A stretch of 64,000 bases of DNA from an uncultured Pantoea sp. (GCA_913778495.1 CAJYVD010000022.1:124001-188000), one strand, 5' to 3'. Counted from the stretch's first letter, positions 9,596 to 18,620 are shown. A program made the numbers and translations. The notes: generated by a model not told the origin, from the sequence alone.

Positions 9596-10140
9596 CGCGT
9601 TTTCACCCCGCTGATTGAGTCTGTATTGGACATAGAGCATGAAAAGAAAACCACTCTGGCTTTCCGCTGTCCAGCTATTCTCTATCCAGATGTTAAGCGT
9701 AGCCGTAATAGAGTCTGAAATGCTTAACAATGTAGAGGCTGTTTTTCATTACCGTACAACTGCCTACGCTGCGAGCAGATGAATAACGAGAAGCCTGTCA
9801 AGTTTGCTAAGCGCGATTGCGATTAAAATCACCCAGTTGAGAATGATTTTAGTTAATGATATTGATCAAACGTGACAAACGTATCGCTGAATTTCCATCC
9901 TGGCGGTGATTGTAAATCTTTAAGAAAAATCCTATTCTATCTGTAGCTTTCGAATGAACTTGTGAATTGTTAGCAAAATGAGGCTTAACGCTTTACCGTC
10001 ACGTCAACGCGTTGAAGAAAGGGGGGCCAGCCACGACCCAATGATTCACTTCGCTTTGATTGCGCTTAATGATTAATTAATGTTTTGTGTTAACCAGATT
10101 GAATAACAAGGTTATGGCGTAAAATTACGCTGAGGCAATA
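9596..10140. other. AT-rich intergenic region upstream of sdiA
   Basis: About 545 bp without a supported gene if the shorter start of the preceding membrane protein is right. It must hold the divergent promoters. The sdiA start has TGAGG 7–8 bp upstream. I could not assign a reliable -35/-10 pair, and I see no lux-box-like palindrome here, in contrast to the region after sdiA. Confidence 0.6.
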
Positions 10141-10863
10141 ATGACAACCGATAATTATTTCGTCTGGCGAGGCGAAACTGAAATTGAATTTCAGGCGCTG
10201 ACGGAAGTAGAGCAATTGAGAACGCAGCTGCAAAAACACGTCCAGGCGTTAGGGTTCGATTTCTTTGCGTTTATGGTGCAACACCCCGTGCCTTTTACCC
10301 GGCCGAGGGCTTTTTTATTCAGCACCTACCCAGAAAGCTGGGTCAAGCACTACGAGAGTCGACATTACCACACGATCGACCCTGTTTTACTGCTGTGCCA
10401 ATATCCAGGGCGCGGCGTTGAATGGACCGCTGACCTTTTCACCGGTGCGGGCAATCTCTGGTCTGAAGCCAATGCTGCAGGGTTAAACAGCGGCTTTTCA
10501 TGTTCAGCCATGGCACCTAATCGTGCCCTTGGTATATTATCAATTGCGTCTCAGCATGAAAGTCATACCCGCAATGCGCGCATTCAGTTGGAGGTCAAAC
10601 TGCATCTTTTAGCCGATCTCAGCATGCGCACGCTGGACAGGCTTCACGATAATTCGATGGTGATTTTGGCGGATGATTTCAGCCAGCGGGAGTTGGAAAT
10701 TTTAAAATGGACAGCGGAAGGGAAAACCTCTGCAGAAATTTCGCTCATTCTGGCCATTTCAGAACATACGGTGAATTTTCACCAAAAGAATATGCAAAAG
10801 CGCTTTAATGTTTCCAATAAAACGCAGATTGCCTGCTACGCCGCGGCAATCGGCCTGATATAG
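10141..10863 (+). CDS. sdiA: LuxR-family AHL receptor SdiA
   Basis: Quorum-sensing transcription factor of 240 residues. The N-terminal autoinducer-binding domain (about 20–165) carries HPVPFTRP, YPESWVKHYE and TIDPVLL, with the conserved Trp, Tyr and Asp of the ligand pocket. The C-terminal LuxR helix-turn-helix (about 175–240) reads FSQRELEILKWTAEGKTSAEIS with SEHTVNFHQKNMQKR, nearly identical to E. coli SdiA. The gene sits at the same place as in E. coli, upstream of yecF–uvrY. Unlike E. coli, an AHL synthase gene follows directly, so this receptor may have a self-made ligand. Confidence 0.93.
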   Translation: MTTDNYFVWRGETEIEFQALTEVEQLRTQLQKHVQALGFDFFAFMVQHPVPFTRPRAFLFSTYPESWVKHYESRHYHTIDPVLLLCQYPGRGVEWTADLFTGAGNLWSEANAAGLNSGFSCSAMAPNRALGILSIASQHESHTRNARIQLEVKLHLLADLSMRTLDRLHDNSMVILADDFSQRELEILKWTAEGKTSAEISLILAISEHTVNFHQKNMQKRFNVSNKTQIACYAAAIGLI

Positions 10864-10871
10864 AAAAAGGC

Positions 10872-10891
10872 AACTACCAACTTTAGTAGTT
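10872..10891. promoter_or_regulatory. lux/phz-box-like palindrome
   Basis: AACTACCAACTTTAGTAGTT is a 20-bp inverted repeat with 8 of 10 positions symmetric, lying 8 bp after the sdiA stop. It has the length of a lux box and resembles, from memory, the Pseudomonas phz box (ACTAC…GTAGT). A possible promoter follows, TTGTCT at 10908–10913 and TATAAC at 10930–10935 with a 16-bp spacer, which puts the box near -60. Its role as an SdiA site is inference. Confidence 0.65.
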
Positions 10892-10983
10892 CACGGCTTG
10901 AGGTCAGTTGTCTACTCTGCGCCGGTACCTATAACGGGCTGGCGCACAGAGATCATTGTTAAACGAGGATGTCAGGGCGCATG

Positions 10984-11595
10984 ATGAAAATGATTCAAAC
11001 ACAGCTTAGGGATATGCCGTCCTCTCTGTTGGCCGAATTAGGCACGTACCGCTACAGCGTTTTTGCTCGTGGTGAAGGGTGGTCCATTCCACCCAGACTC
11101 AGCACCCCGGGACAAGAATACGATCGCTACGACCGATCGGACGTGACCTGGCTGATTGCCTGGCATGCACGAGAGGGGATTTGTGGATGCGCACGGCTGT
11201 TACCTTGGAGCGAACCTGAGATCGCTGAGGGGATCGTACTACCGTTCAATCAGCAGCGCGTATGGGAAATGTCGCGCTTTTCTGCCCGTCGCGACGTGGA
11301 CGATGAATTGCCGCTTACTATTCTTTGGCATTCTGTTCAACTGGCGGAGTTGAACGGCATGGAGTATTTGATTAGCTCAGCGACGCCGATGCTGGAAAAA
11401 ATGTTTGAGCAGCATCAGGTGGTCTACAAACCGCTCTCGCCTGGTTTGATTCAGTCAGAGGATAATCTGTTTGCCATCCGCATTCCGGTTCATCAGCCAG
11501 CCTTGGCGGAGAAATATCGGGGTACGCGGCGCTTTAGTCCTGAAGAGGTGTTGCCATCGCTGGGGGTTTCTATTAGCTGGCAGTCGCACAATTAA
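10984..11595 (+). CDS. Acyl-homoserine-lactone synthase (LuxI family)
   Basis: Makes N-acyl-homoserine lactone from S-adenosylmethionine and acyl-ACP. The 203-residue protein keeps the invariant LuxI residues: R23, F27, W33, D47, D50, R71, E95 and R98 counted from the ATG at 10984 (blocks YRYSVFARGEGW, EYDRYD, CARLLP, WEMSRF). Three ATGs are possible (10969, 10981, 10984); 10984 has AGGG six bases upstream. It lies 120 bp after sdiA in the same orientation. Published work proposed that PhzI/ExpI-type synthases of Pantoea and Erwinia are the lost cognate synthases of SdiA, which fits this arrangement. The acyl chain made cannot be read from sequence. Confidence 0.93.
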   Translation: MKMIQTQLRDMPSSLLAELGTYRYSVFARGEGWSIPPRLSTPGQEYDRYDRSDVTWLIAWHAREGICGCARLLPWSEPEIAEGIVLPFNQQRVWEMSRFSARRDVDDELPLTILWHSVQLAELNGMEYLISSATPMLEKMFEQHQVVYKPLSPGLIQSEDNLFAIRIPVHQPALAEKYRGTRRFSPEEVLPSLGVSISWQSHN

Positions 11596-11597
11596 TA

Positions 11598-11616
11598 CCC
11601 CGCGCAGTGCGCGGGG
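11598..11616. terminator. Hairpin between the convergent synthase gene and yecF
   Basis: CCCCGCGC-AGT-GCGCGGGG, an 8-bp GC-only stem, lies just after the synthase stop and before the yecF stop. The flanks are only weakly T-rich in either direction, so it is a likely but not classical terminator for both genes. Confidence 0.65.
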
Positions 11617-11624
11617 CGTAAGAT

Positions 11625-11852
11625 TTATTGACGGTAGGCGGTTTTGATCTGGCGGATGGTGTTGTTGAAAACCTCGGCCTGCGGCTTATCAACCAGCGCA
11701 CTTTGTACGTAACGCTCCATGTTAATAATGACTTTACCCGCGTCCGCCTGACCCATTCCCTTCAGGATCAGCGTGATCATCATTTTGAGACAAGCGACTT
11801 CATCTGCCAGTGCCTGCGTGTCCTGTTGTGTGGAAAAGTCTTCATCACTCAT
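11625..11852 (-). CDS. yecF: DUF2594 protein YecF
   Basis: Small conserved protein of 75 residues and unknown function, recognisable by [28 protein letters not shown], shown here as the family's central block, and the terminal [10 protein letters not shown] shared with E. coli YecF. The start at 11852 has AGGAG 7–8 bp upstream and gives the family length (74–75 residues); an upstream in-frame ATG at 11888 would add 12 residues. It is convergent with the AHL synthase and divergent from uvrY, so the synthase has been placed between sdiA and yecF relative to E. coli. Confidence 0.9.
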   Translation of the reverse strand: MSDEDFSTQQDTQALADEVACLKMMITLILKGMGQADAGKVIINMERYVQSALVDKPQAEVFNNTIRQIKTAYRQ

Positions 11853-12280
11853 TATGATCTCCTTAGTGGTGTGGCTAATTGTTGACACAGTAAACGTGTA
11901 CTTAAAAAACAGAGTATATCATATGCTTGTTGAAGGAATTTCTCGCTAACGAAGCGGCTGATGATTAATGCCTGTTATCAGTGATTGACAGCGTGTATGC
12001 ATAATCAACATGGCAATGAAGACCTATTTGTCGCCATATTTGGAATGTTCAAGAAAGGGATGATTTTATTTTTATCTCTATGATTTATAGGTTTTTATCA
12101 ATGTTTTCTTTTTGCAGTGAGTTGGCATGTTGGTGAAAGATAAAACCATTAAGTAAAAAGAATTGATTTAGTTATTATATTAAGGGGTTAGCGAACGGTG
12201 AAGGTGATCTTTTTACTGAGACGCGCTAAAATACGCGCCCATAATATATTCTCCCTCACTCACCCGCGGAGTATGTCCCG
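11853..12280. other. AT-rich divergent promoter region of yecF and uvrY
   Basis: About 430 bp, notably AT-rich from 12040 to 12180, with no supported gene. It must carry the yecF and uvrY promoters. No operator or RNA could be assigned by eye. Confidence 0.6.
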
Positions 12281-12940
12281 TTGATTAGCCTACTTCTTGT
12301 TGATGACCATGAACTGGTACGTGCGGGTATTCGCCGCATTCTAGAGGATATGAAAGGATTGGTTATCGCGGGTGAGGTTGCCTGTGGCGAGGATGCGGTT
12401 AAATGGTGCCGAGCGCATCCCGTTGACGTGGTGCTGATGGACATGAATATGCCCGGAATAGGGGGGCTGGAAGCCACGCGAAAAATTGTGCGCTACAACC
12501 CGGACACGCGCATCATCATGCTCACCATCCACACCGAAAACCCGTTACCTGCGAAAGTAATGCAGGCGGGCGCGGCAGGTTACCTGAGTAAAGGTGCGGC
12601 ACCGCACGAGCTGGTGTGCGCTATTCGCGCGGTCAATGCGGGCCAACGCTACATTGCATCGGACATCGCACAGCAGATGGCGCTGAGCCAGATTGAGCCG
12701 CAACGTGCGGAATCGCCTTTCAGCTGTTTGTCGGAAAGGGAATTGCAGATTATGCTGATGATCACCCGGGGGCAAAAGGTGACGGAAATTTCCGAGCAGC
12801 TCAATCTCAGCCCGAAAACCGTTAACAGCTACCGCTATCGCATGTTTAGCAAGTTGAACATCAGCGGCGATGTAGAGTTAACGCATTTGGCCATCAGACA
12901 TGGCCTGTTCAATGCGGAGCCATTAATCAGTAGTGAGTGA
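12281..12940 (+). CDS. uvrY: Response regulator UvrY (GacA/SirA)
   Basis: Response regulator of the BarA–UvrY two-component system, which drives Csr small-RNA transcription. The 219-residue protein has a receiver domain starting [18 protein letters not shown], with the phospho-acceptor Asp in [10 protein letters not shown] at about residue 54, and a C-terminal LuxR-type DNA-binding domain ([32 protein letters not shown]). The start is a TTG at 12281 with GGAG nine bases upstream; no ATG lies in frame nearby. It overlaps uvrC by 8 bp. Confidence 0.95.
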   Translation: MISLLLVDDHELVRAGIRRILEDMKGLVIAGEVACGEDAVKWCRAHPVDVVLMDMNMPGIGGLEATRKIVRYNPDTRIIMLTIHTENPLPAKVMQAGAAGYLSKGAAPHELVCAIRAVNAGQRYIASDIAQQMALSQIEPQRAESPFSCLSERELQIMLMITRGQKVTEISEQLNLSPKTVNSYRYRMFSKLNISGDVELTHLAIRHGLFNAEPLISSE

Positions 12941-14765
12941 CGTCTTCAATTCCAAAGCCTTTCTCAGCACCGTGACCAGTCAGCCTGGCGTCTACCGCAT
13001 GTACGACGCATCTGACACGGTGATTTATGTGGGTAAAGCAAAAGATCTCAAAAAGCGCTTAAGCAGTTATTTCCGCAGCCATGTCGGCAGCCGTAAAACG
13101 GAAGTGCTGGTAAGTAACATTCACCATATCGATGTCACCGTAACCCACACCGAAACCGAAGCGCTGTTGCTTGAGCATAATTACATCAAGCTTTATCAGC
13201 CGCGTTACAACGTCCTGCTGCGTGATGATAAATCCTATCCTTACATTTTCCTCAGCGGCGACACGCATCCGCGTTTGGCCATGCACCGTGGGGCGAAACA
13301 TGCAAAAGGCGAGTATTTCGGGCCTTTTCCTAACGGTTACGCCGTTCGTGAAACGCTGGCGTTGTTGCAGAAAGTCTTTCCCATTCGGCAGTGCGAAAAT
13401 AGCGTCTACCGCAATCGCTCGCGGCCCTGTCTGCAGTATCAAATCGGTCGCTGCCTCGGTCCCTGCGTCGCAGGTCTTGTAAGCGAAGAAGAGTATGCCC
13501 AGCAGACCGACTATGTGCGTCTATTCCTGGCAGGCAAAGACGATCAGGTGATCAATCAGCTGGTCAAGCGGATGGAGTCGGCGAGCAGTGGCCTGCGTTT
13601 TGAAGAAGCCGCGCGCTTACGCGATCAGATCCAGGCGGTGCGCCGCGTGACCGAAAAGCAGTTTGTGTCGAACCAGGGAGACGATCTCGACGTCATGGGC
13701 GTAGCCTATGATGCCGGAATGGCATGCCTACACGTTCTGTTTATTCGCCAGGGCAAGGTGTTGGGCAGCCGCAGCTATTTCCCGAAAGTGCCCGCGGATA
13801 CCGATTTGACGGAAGTGGTGCAGACTTTTGTGGGGCAGTTTTATCTGCAAGGCAGCGAGGCGCGGACTTTGCCTGGCGACATTCTGCTCGATTTTACGCT
13901 GCCAGAGCGTGAACTCCTGGCGGAGTCGTTAAGTGTCCTGGCGGGACGCAAGGTAACGATTCAGAGCAAACCGCGCGGCGATCGGGCGCGTTACCTCAAG
14001 CTGGCGCGTACCAACGCCGCCACCGCGCTCACCACGAAGCTGTCGCAGCACTCCACCATTCAGCAGCGCCTGGCCGCGCTGGCGACGTTCCTTGAGCTCG
14101 ATAGCATTGCGCGCATGGAGTGTTTTGATATTAGCCACACCATGGGCGAGCAAACTATCGCCTCGTGTGTGGTGTTCAATAAAGATGGTCCGCTGCGCTC
14201 GGATTATCGTCGTTACAATATTGTCGGTATTACACCCGGCGATGACTACGCCGCGATGAATCAGGTGCTGCGTCGCCGCTACGGCAAGGCGCTCGAAGCG
14301 GATAAAATCCCGGACGTCATCTTGATCGACGGCGGCAAAGGACAGCTGGCGCAGGCGAAACAGGTGTTTGCTGAACTGAACGTGGAGTGGGACAAAGATC
14401 GGCCGATTCTGCTGGGCGTTGCCAAGGGCAGCGATCGAAAGGCGGGACTGGAAACGCTGTTTTTTGAAGCGGAAGGCGAGGGGGTGGCTTTGCCCCCTGA
14501 CTCACCGGCGCTGCACGTTATTCAGCATATTCGTGATGACGCTCACAATCACGCCATTTCGGGACACCGTAAGAAACGCGCCAAGGTGAAAAACACCAGC
14601 GCGCTGGAGAGCATTGAAGGCGTTGGACCCAAGCGCCGCCAGCAGTTGCTGAAATACATGGGGGGCCTGCAGCCGCTGATGAACGCCAGCGTGGAAGAAA
14701 TTGCCAAAGTGCCGGGCATATCGACTGCACTGGCAGAAAAAATCTACTATTCTCTCAAACACTAA
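12933..14765 (+). CDS. uvrC: Excinuclease ABC subunit UvrC
   Basis: Nucleotide-excision repair nuclease making both incisions around a lesion. The 610-residue protein has the N-terminal GIY-YIG domain ([27 protein letters not shown], read in parts), a central Cys cluster ([13 protein letters not shown]), a UVR motif near residue 205–235, the RNase-H-like nuclease half ([25 protein letters not shown]) and terminal helix-hairpin-helix repeats ([26 protein letters not shown]). It starts at GTG 12933 inside the end of uvrY, so the two are co-translated as in E. coli. Confidence 0.97.
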   Translation: MSDVFNSKAFLSTVTSQPGVYRMYDASDTVIYVGKAKDLKKRLSSYFRSHVGSRKTEVLVSNIHHIDVTVTHTETEALLLEHNYIKLYQPRYNVLLRDDKSYPYIFLSGDTHPRLAMHRGAKHAKGEYFGPFPNGYAVRETLALLQKVFPIRQCENSVYRNRSRPCLQYQIGRCLGPCVAGLVSEEEYAQQTDYVRLFLAGKDDQVINQLVKRMESASSGLRFEEAARLRDQIQAVRRVTEKQFVSNQGDDLDVMGVAYDAGMACLHVLFIRQGKVLGSRSYFPKVPADTDLTEVVQTFVGQFYLQGSEARTLPGDILLDFTLPERELLAESLSVLAGRKVTIQSKPRGDRARYLKLARTNAATALTTKLSQHSTIQQRLAALATFLELDSIARMECFDISHTMGEQTIASCVVFNKDGPLRSDYRRYNIVGITPGDDYAAMNQVLRRRYGKALEADKIPDVILIDGGKGQLAQAKQVFAELNVEWDKDRPILLGVAKGSDRKAGLETLFFEAEGEGVALPPDSPALHVIQHIRDDAHNHAISGHRKKRAKVKNTSALESIEGVGPKRRQQLLKYMGGLQPLMNASVEEIAKVPGISTALAEKIYYSLKH

Positions 14766-14832
14766 CATTGAAACAGGGGGGGCAATGTAGCAACATACGT
14801 TAACTCCCCTCACTCCAGACAGTTACTGGCAT

Positions 14833-15381
14833 ATGCAATTTAACATTCCGACGTGTCTTACCCTGTTCCGGGTTGTACTGATTCCTTTTTTCGTGCTGGC
14901 ATTTTATCTGCCTTTTCACTGGGCACCGTTCGCCACCGCACTGATATTCGTGATTGCCGCCGTGACTGACTGGTTTGATGGCTTTCTTGCTCGGCGCTGG
15001 AAGCAGACAACGCGTTTTGGCGCCTTCCTCGACCCGGTAGCGGATAAAGTGATGGTGGCCATTGCTTTGGTGCTGGTTGCTGAGTATTTCCATGCCTGGT
15101 GGATTACGCTGCCGGCGGCCACCATGATTGCACGAGAAATCATTATTTCAGCGCTGCGCGAATGGATGGCGGAGATCGGCAAACGCAGCAGCGTGGCGGT
15201 ATCTTGGATCGGCAAGGTTAAAACCACCGCGCAGATGTTCTCACTGTTCGCGTTGCTGTGGCGTCCTGACGCCACGCTGATCGGGGTGGGGGTCGTGGCA
15301 CTTTACATCGCCGCCGTGCTCACTTTCTGGTCAATGTTCCAGTATTTAAGCGCCGCGCGCGGTGATTTGCTCGATAGCTGA
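14833..15381 (+). CDS. pgsA: Phosphatidylglycerophosphate synthase PgsA
   Basis: Inner-membrane CDP-alcohol phosphatidyltransferase that makes phosphatidylglycerophosphate from CDP-diacylglycerol and glycerol-3-phosphate. The 182-residue protein contains the family signature, visible as [18 protein letters not shown] followed by [11 protein letters not shown], with all conserved Asp residues. Several membrane helices follow. It is 67 bp downstream of uvrC and upstream of the tRNA cluster, as in E. coli. Confidence 0.96.
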   Translation: MQFNIPTCLTLFRVVLIPFFVLAFYLPFHWAPFATALIFVIAAVTDWFDGFLARRWKQTTRFGAFLDPVADKVMVAIALVLVAEYFHAWWITLPAATMIAREIIISALREWMAEIGKRSSVAVSWIGKVKTTAQMFSLFALLWRPDATLIGVGVVALYIAAVLTFWSMFQYLSAARGDLLDS

Positions 15382-15572
15382 TCGATGCGATTTAAAAAGC
15401 AGCAAACGGACGTGATGGGTGGATAATTTTATTGACTCATTGCGTCAGATAAGTAGAATGCATCGCATCGAACGGCGCTGATTAACCAAGAAGTTTATAA
15501 AAATCAGATAGTTCGAAAAGCAAGTGGCACTATTCAGTTTCCAACTTGGTGTGAAATTGAAAGCAAGATAAT

Positions 15573-15648
<76 letters not shown>

Positions 15649-15690
15649 AATTAAGTAATGCGTTTCTAACGAATTACTGCTCAGAATAAA

Positions 15691-15764
15691 GGCGCGTTGG
15701 CAGAGTGGCCATGCAACGGATTGCAAATCCGTCTACCTCGGTTCGACTCCGGGACGCGCCTCCA
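15691..15764 (+). tRNA. cysT: tRNA-Cys (anticodon GCA)
   Basis: A 74-nt tRNA starting GGCGCGT and ending ACGCGCC-TCCA. The anticodon stem-loop CGGATTGCAAATCCG carries GCA. It is the second gene of the tRNA cluster. Confidence 0.96.
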
Positions 15765-15775
15765 ATTTACACCCT

Positions 15776-15861
15776 GCCCGGGTGGTGAAATCGGTAGACA
15801 CAAGGGATTTAAAATCCCTCGGCTTATGGCTGTGCGGGTTCAAGTCCCGCCCCGGGCACCA
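15776..15861 (+). tRNA. leuZ: tRNA-Leu (anticodon TAA), intact, at the left end of an inserted element
   Basis: An 86-nt class II tRNA starting GCCCGGGT and ending with encoded CCA; the anticodon loop ATTTAAAA carries TAA, and a long variable arm is present. Its 3' part from 15806 is duplicated at 19255–19310, marking it as an integration target for a tyrosine-recombinase element. Confidence 0.96.
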
Positions 15862-15868
15862 TATTTAA
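15806..15868 (+). repeat. Left attachment-type direct repeat
   Basis: The 63 bp here (3' part of tRNA-Leu plus 7 bp) are identical to 19255–19317. Weaker identity then continues for about 100 bp, through the terminator and into the end of the integrase gene. This is the left boundary of the decayed element. Confidence 0.88.
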
Positions 15869-15904
15869 GACCGAATAAAATCAAAGCACTATAAGCAATG
15901 TCGT

Positions 15905-15928
15905 AACCGCCCATGGGCGGTTTTTTTG
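15905..15928 (+). terminator. Terminator after tRNA-Leu
   Basis: AACCGCCCATGGGCGGTT followed by a T run, about 45 bp after tRNA-Leu. It probably ends the tRNA transcript. Confidence 0.88.
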
Positions 15929-15951
15929 TGTCTTTGGTTCTCTTCATAATA

Positions 15952-16449
15952 TCAGACGCTCTTTTTCTGCCCACCGACGACCGGAACGACAACGATCTTG
16001 CGATCGTATGCGGCGGTTTGTTCGACGTTCTTATGCCCGGTGATGGCTCTTTTCTCATAAAGATCACCTTCAAGGTCTGACACACCTTTTGCTTTCAGAT
16101 CGTGGAAGGTGAAATCAAAAAGCAGGTCTGGGAATTTAATGCGAGCCTCTTCACGGGCTGCGCTCCAACGACTGTTAAAGCCATCACGCGTATAGCCCGA
16201 ACCGTTCAGCTGATAGATGATGAATATACTGCTCATGCATGGCTTTAGATTTAGCTCTCCTGCCATGCTGATTACAGCAGCTAGGCGAGGGGACCAGCCC
16301 TTAATTTGCGCTACGCTTGTTTTGCTCTGTTTAATCAAAATACCTTCTTCCATGATTTGACTTTTTTTCATGGAAAGGACATCTGCCTGTCTGGCACAGC
16401 ATAAATACGCCAACTCCATTGCCACCTTCACAATATCTGGCGCACGCTC
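15952..16449 (-). pseudogene. Tyrosine-type phage integrase, C-terminal remnant
   Basis: The minus-strand frame ending at 15952 encodes about 165 residues of the catalytic half of a tyrosine recombinase: the first arginine region (LAYLCCARQADVLSM), the His-x-x-x box (FTFHDLKAKG), and the final ITGHKNVEQTAAYDRK with the nucleophilic Tyr. Homology stops near 16449, where it meets a umuC remnant in the opposite direction, so the N-terminal half is gone. Its position next to the tRNA is typical for an element integrase. The frame continues upstream only because it reads antisense through umuC. An unrelated start could give a peptide, but it would not be a working integrase. Confidence 0.82.
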
Positions 16450-17374
16450 TGCTGAAGCCAAGAAGCTCGGCATAAAAATGGGTGAGCGTGTAAAAAGCGA
16501 AACGCATTTAACCGTGGGCGTCGGGATAGCGCCGACCAAGACGCTGGCAAAGCTGGCAAATCACGCTGCCAAGAAGTGGAGCCAGACGGATGGCGTCGTG
16601 GATTTATCTAACGTTGAACGGCAGAAAAAACTCATGGCGCTGGTGGCGGTTGAGGATGTGTGGGGCGTGGGGCGCCGCATAAGCAAAAAGCTCAACGCCA
16701 TGGGAATCCTCACGGCTAAAGACCTGTCAGAGCAGAGCACGTACATCATACGCAAACACTTTAACGTGGTTCTTGAGAGAACGGTCAGAGAACTGCGCGG
16801 CGAGCCCTGCCTTGAGCTGGAAGAGTTTGCTCCAACCAAACAGCAGATTGTTTGCTCCCGGTCATTTGGACACCGCATCACCGATTACATGGAGATGAGG
16901 CAGGCGGTGTGTGCTTTCGCTGAGCGTGCTGCCGAAAAGCTGCGGGGCGAAAAACAGTATTGCCGCCATGTCGCCGTATTCGTCAGAACCAGCCCTCATG
17001 CCGTTGGTGAGGTTTTTTATGGCAATCAGGCCATGAGAAAACTGAGTACGCCGACGAACGACACCAGAGACATTATCCGGGTCGCTATGGAGGCGCTGGA
17101 TCGTATCTGGCTGAGCGGTCATCGCTATATGAAAGCTGGGGTCATGCTGGGTGATTTTTTCAGCCAGGGCGTTGCGCAGCTCAACCTCTTTGATGAATTT
17201 AAACCACAGGCCAACAGCGAGGCGCTCATGCGCGTCGTGGACGGTATTAACCAGAGCGGTAAGGGGAAACTATGGTTTGCAGGGCAGGGCATCCAGAAAG
17301 CGTGGGCCATGAAGCGAGAGATGTTGTCACCGGCATACACAACAAGGTATTCGGACCTTCCCGTTGCGAAGTGA
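16450..17374 (+). pseudogene. umuC: umuC (DNA polymerase V subunit) remnant, truncated and internally deleted
   Basis: The plus frame matches UmuC from AEAKKLGIKMGE (about residue 42 of E. coli UmuC), jumps directly to THLTVGVGIAPTKTLAKLAN (about residue 132), and then continues to the natural end. The first 40 or so residues and an internal block of about 75 residues are missing. These missing parts contain the Y-family catalytic acidic residues (early Asp and the SIDEAF pair), so polymerase activity is impossible. The rest, including the little-finger domain and the C-terminal GDFFSQGVAQLNLF clamp-binding-type motif, is intact in frame. No umuD is present. It abuts the integrase remnant at about 16450. 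Confidence 0.85.
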
Positions 17375-17407
17375 CTTTTATCCTTCAGACGCTGCAGCAG
17401 AATTAAA

Positions 17408-17431
17408 GTCCGCTATGAACGAAAAGCGGAC
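17408..17431. repeat. GTCCGC/GCGGAC inverted repeat, copy 1
   Basis: GTCCGC at 17408–17413 and GCGGAC at 17426–17431 frame a 12-nt loop. It is the first of four related short hairpins in the element. Confidence 0.7.
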
Positions 17432-17654
17432 GTCAAAACGATAGCGGCAGGAAGTTCTGTCATATTAGACATAAAATACCTTTTGCGCATGCTGGTAATA
17501 AGCAAAAAAAACCCGCCATCTGTCATAGCGGGCTGAACAACGGGTTCATAATTTGCGAAATCAGTGCCGAAACCAGCAGGAACCGGCACCCTTTAAGTCT
17601 GGCATGGAAATCCGTAAGGGGCAAAAAAAGCCCCATAAAACGGGGGCGAGCAAT

Positions 17655-17730
17655 GCGGTGGCTTTTCAGAGATCCCTAGTGTAGGGATGGCTGGATTATC
17701 GACCTCGTTTTCCGGACATTAGAGCCACGC
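17655..17730 (+). ncRNA. Candidate structured RNA (possibly P4-type C4 antisense RNA)
   Basis: An outer stem GTGGCT (17658–17663)/AGCCAC (17723–17728) encloses a 7-bp hairpin ATCCCTA-GTG-TAGGGAT (17672–17688) and a linker. The setting, a tRNA-integrated element with a phage-type integrase, fits the C4 immunity RNA of P4-like elements, and the sequence looks familiar as such, but I cannot confirm the family by eye. Strand is assumed. Confidence 0.35.
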
Positions 17731-17923
17731 TCGGCTATTTACACGTCTGCTCCTGCCCGCCACACTACTTGCCAGACCGCCGAAAAGCCCCTCAGCGCGT
17801 TTCTGGCGCGTCCAGCTTTCCTGTCCATATCCCTGAAAAATGCTCCTGATGATTTCGGCGCGTCTGCATAGCTATGCAGTGAGAACTCTTCTCCAAAGGT
17901 TAATGCATGCAAATTTTGGAAAC

Positions 17924-17947
17924 GTCCGCTTCTGGCACGATGCGGAC
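17924..17947. repeat. GTCCGC/GCGGAC inverted repeat, copy 2
   Basis: The left arm context AACGTCCGCTTCTGGCAC is identical to copy 4 at 18992–19009, and the right arm is GCGGAC at 17942–17947. Copy 3 follows 16 bp later. Confidence 0.7.
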
Positions 17948-17963
17948 TTATGAACAGACCGGT

Positions 17964-17987
17964 GTCCGCTTTGAGCAAAAAACGGAC
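17964..17987. repeat. GTCCGC/CGGAC inverted repeat, copy 3
   Basis: GTCCGCTTTGAGC at 17964 and ACGGAC at 17982–17987 form a slightly imperfect stem. It is the third copy in this element. Confidence 0.65.
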
Positions 17988-18309
17988 GTTGCTAACAGTG
18001 TTCTGAGTAAATCAATGGAGAGCAGGTCAGTCAACCTCTGGCATAAAAGAAGCTTAATGAAACTCCCACGCATAACACTAGAGCGCGCAGAATCATCATC
18101 ATCTCAATAGAGCTGGAATAAAAGGTGTGACCTGGCTGGCGAAACTTCAGGCAGGCTGGTCCCATTGTGTTACACTCAGGGCAGGTATGATTACACACTT
18201 CAGCAGATCAGTGCTGCTACTGAAATTAGACATAGATCGTAGACTCCCAATAGCAATAATGCTTGTCCGCCGCGACGGACTCTTACCGCCAGGCAACAGG
18301 AAGATTGAT

Positions 18310-18585
18310 ATGTTTAGAAGTGAAGAAGAAATGGTCAATGTCGTCATTGGAGAAGCCATATTATTGCTGCTTGAGGACGACGATGTAATCAGCGTGCAAA
18401 TCTTGGCTCAACAGCTCAAACAGATGCTTATAGCTGAGAAAGAGGCAGCTCGTCGTGAAATCATCAGAGAAGCAATCAGGCAGACCGAAAGACTTCTTAC
18501 CACATCCCAATGTTTCGATAATTACAGTGCTGAAATTAAGCTGTTATTGCGAGAATTGCCTTGCCAGCAGAATATTAGGCTCTAG
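18310..18585 (+). CDS. Small YmgB/AriR-like protein (copy A)
   Basis: A 91-residue, mostly helical protein starting at ATG 18310 with ACAGGAAG seven bases upstream; a longer upstream frame to 18127 lacks support. The core pattern (MFRSEEEMVNVVIGEAILLLL, ISVQILAQQLKQML, REIIREAIRQTERLL, read in parts) follows the helix arrangement of the YmgB/AriR biofilm and acid-resistance regulator family, whose members are about 85–90 residues. It lies in the tRNA-Leu element, convergent with a second YmgB-like gene 35 bp away. The assignment rests on pattern memory, so it is moderate. Confidence 0.6.
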   Translation: MFRSEEEMVNVVIGEAILLLLEDDDVISVQILAQQLKQMLIAEKEAARREIIREAIRQTERLLTTSQCFDNYSAEIKLLLRELPCQQNIRL

Positions 18586-18620
18586 TAGTTATCGCATCTG
18601 TTAGGTTCTGCCTTACTCAT

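Larger units (their letters stand above)
17375..18309. other. Non-coding part of the decayed element
   Basis: About 930 bp with no supported gene. It contains three GTCCGC/GCGGAC hairpins (listed separately), a minus-strand terminator-like hairpin at 17504–17533 (CCCGC/GCGGG with an adjoining run of A on the plus strand), and a structured RNA candidate at 17655–17730. A possible 79-codon minus-strand frame at 17739–17978 resembles nothing I know. Confidence 0.6.

Noticed and set aside
15840-16085. Minus-strand frame through the tRNA-Leu end
   Set aside because: It reads antisense through the tRNA and its terminator and in another frame over the integrase remnant; its twin at 19289–19543 arises the same way.
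17739-17978. 79-codon minus-strand frame in the element
   Set aside because: No ribosome site, no recognisable pattern, and it overlaps two GTCCGC hairpins; more likely non-coding.
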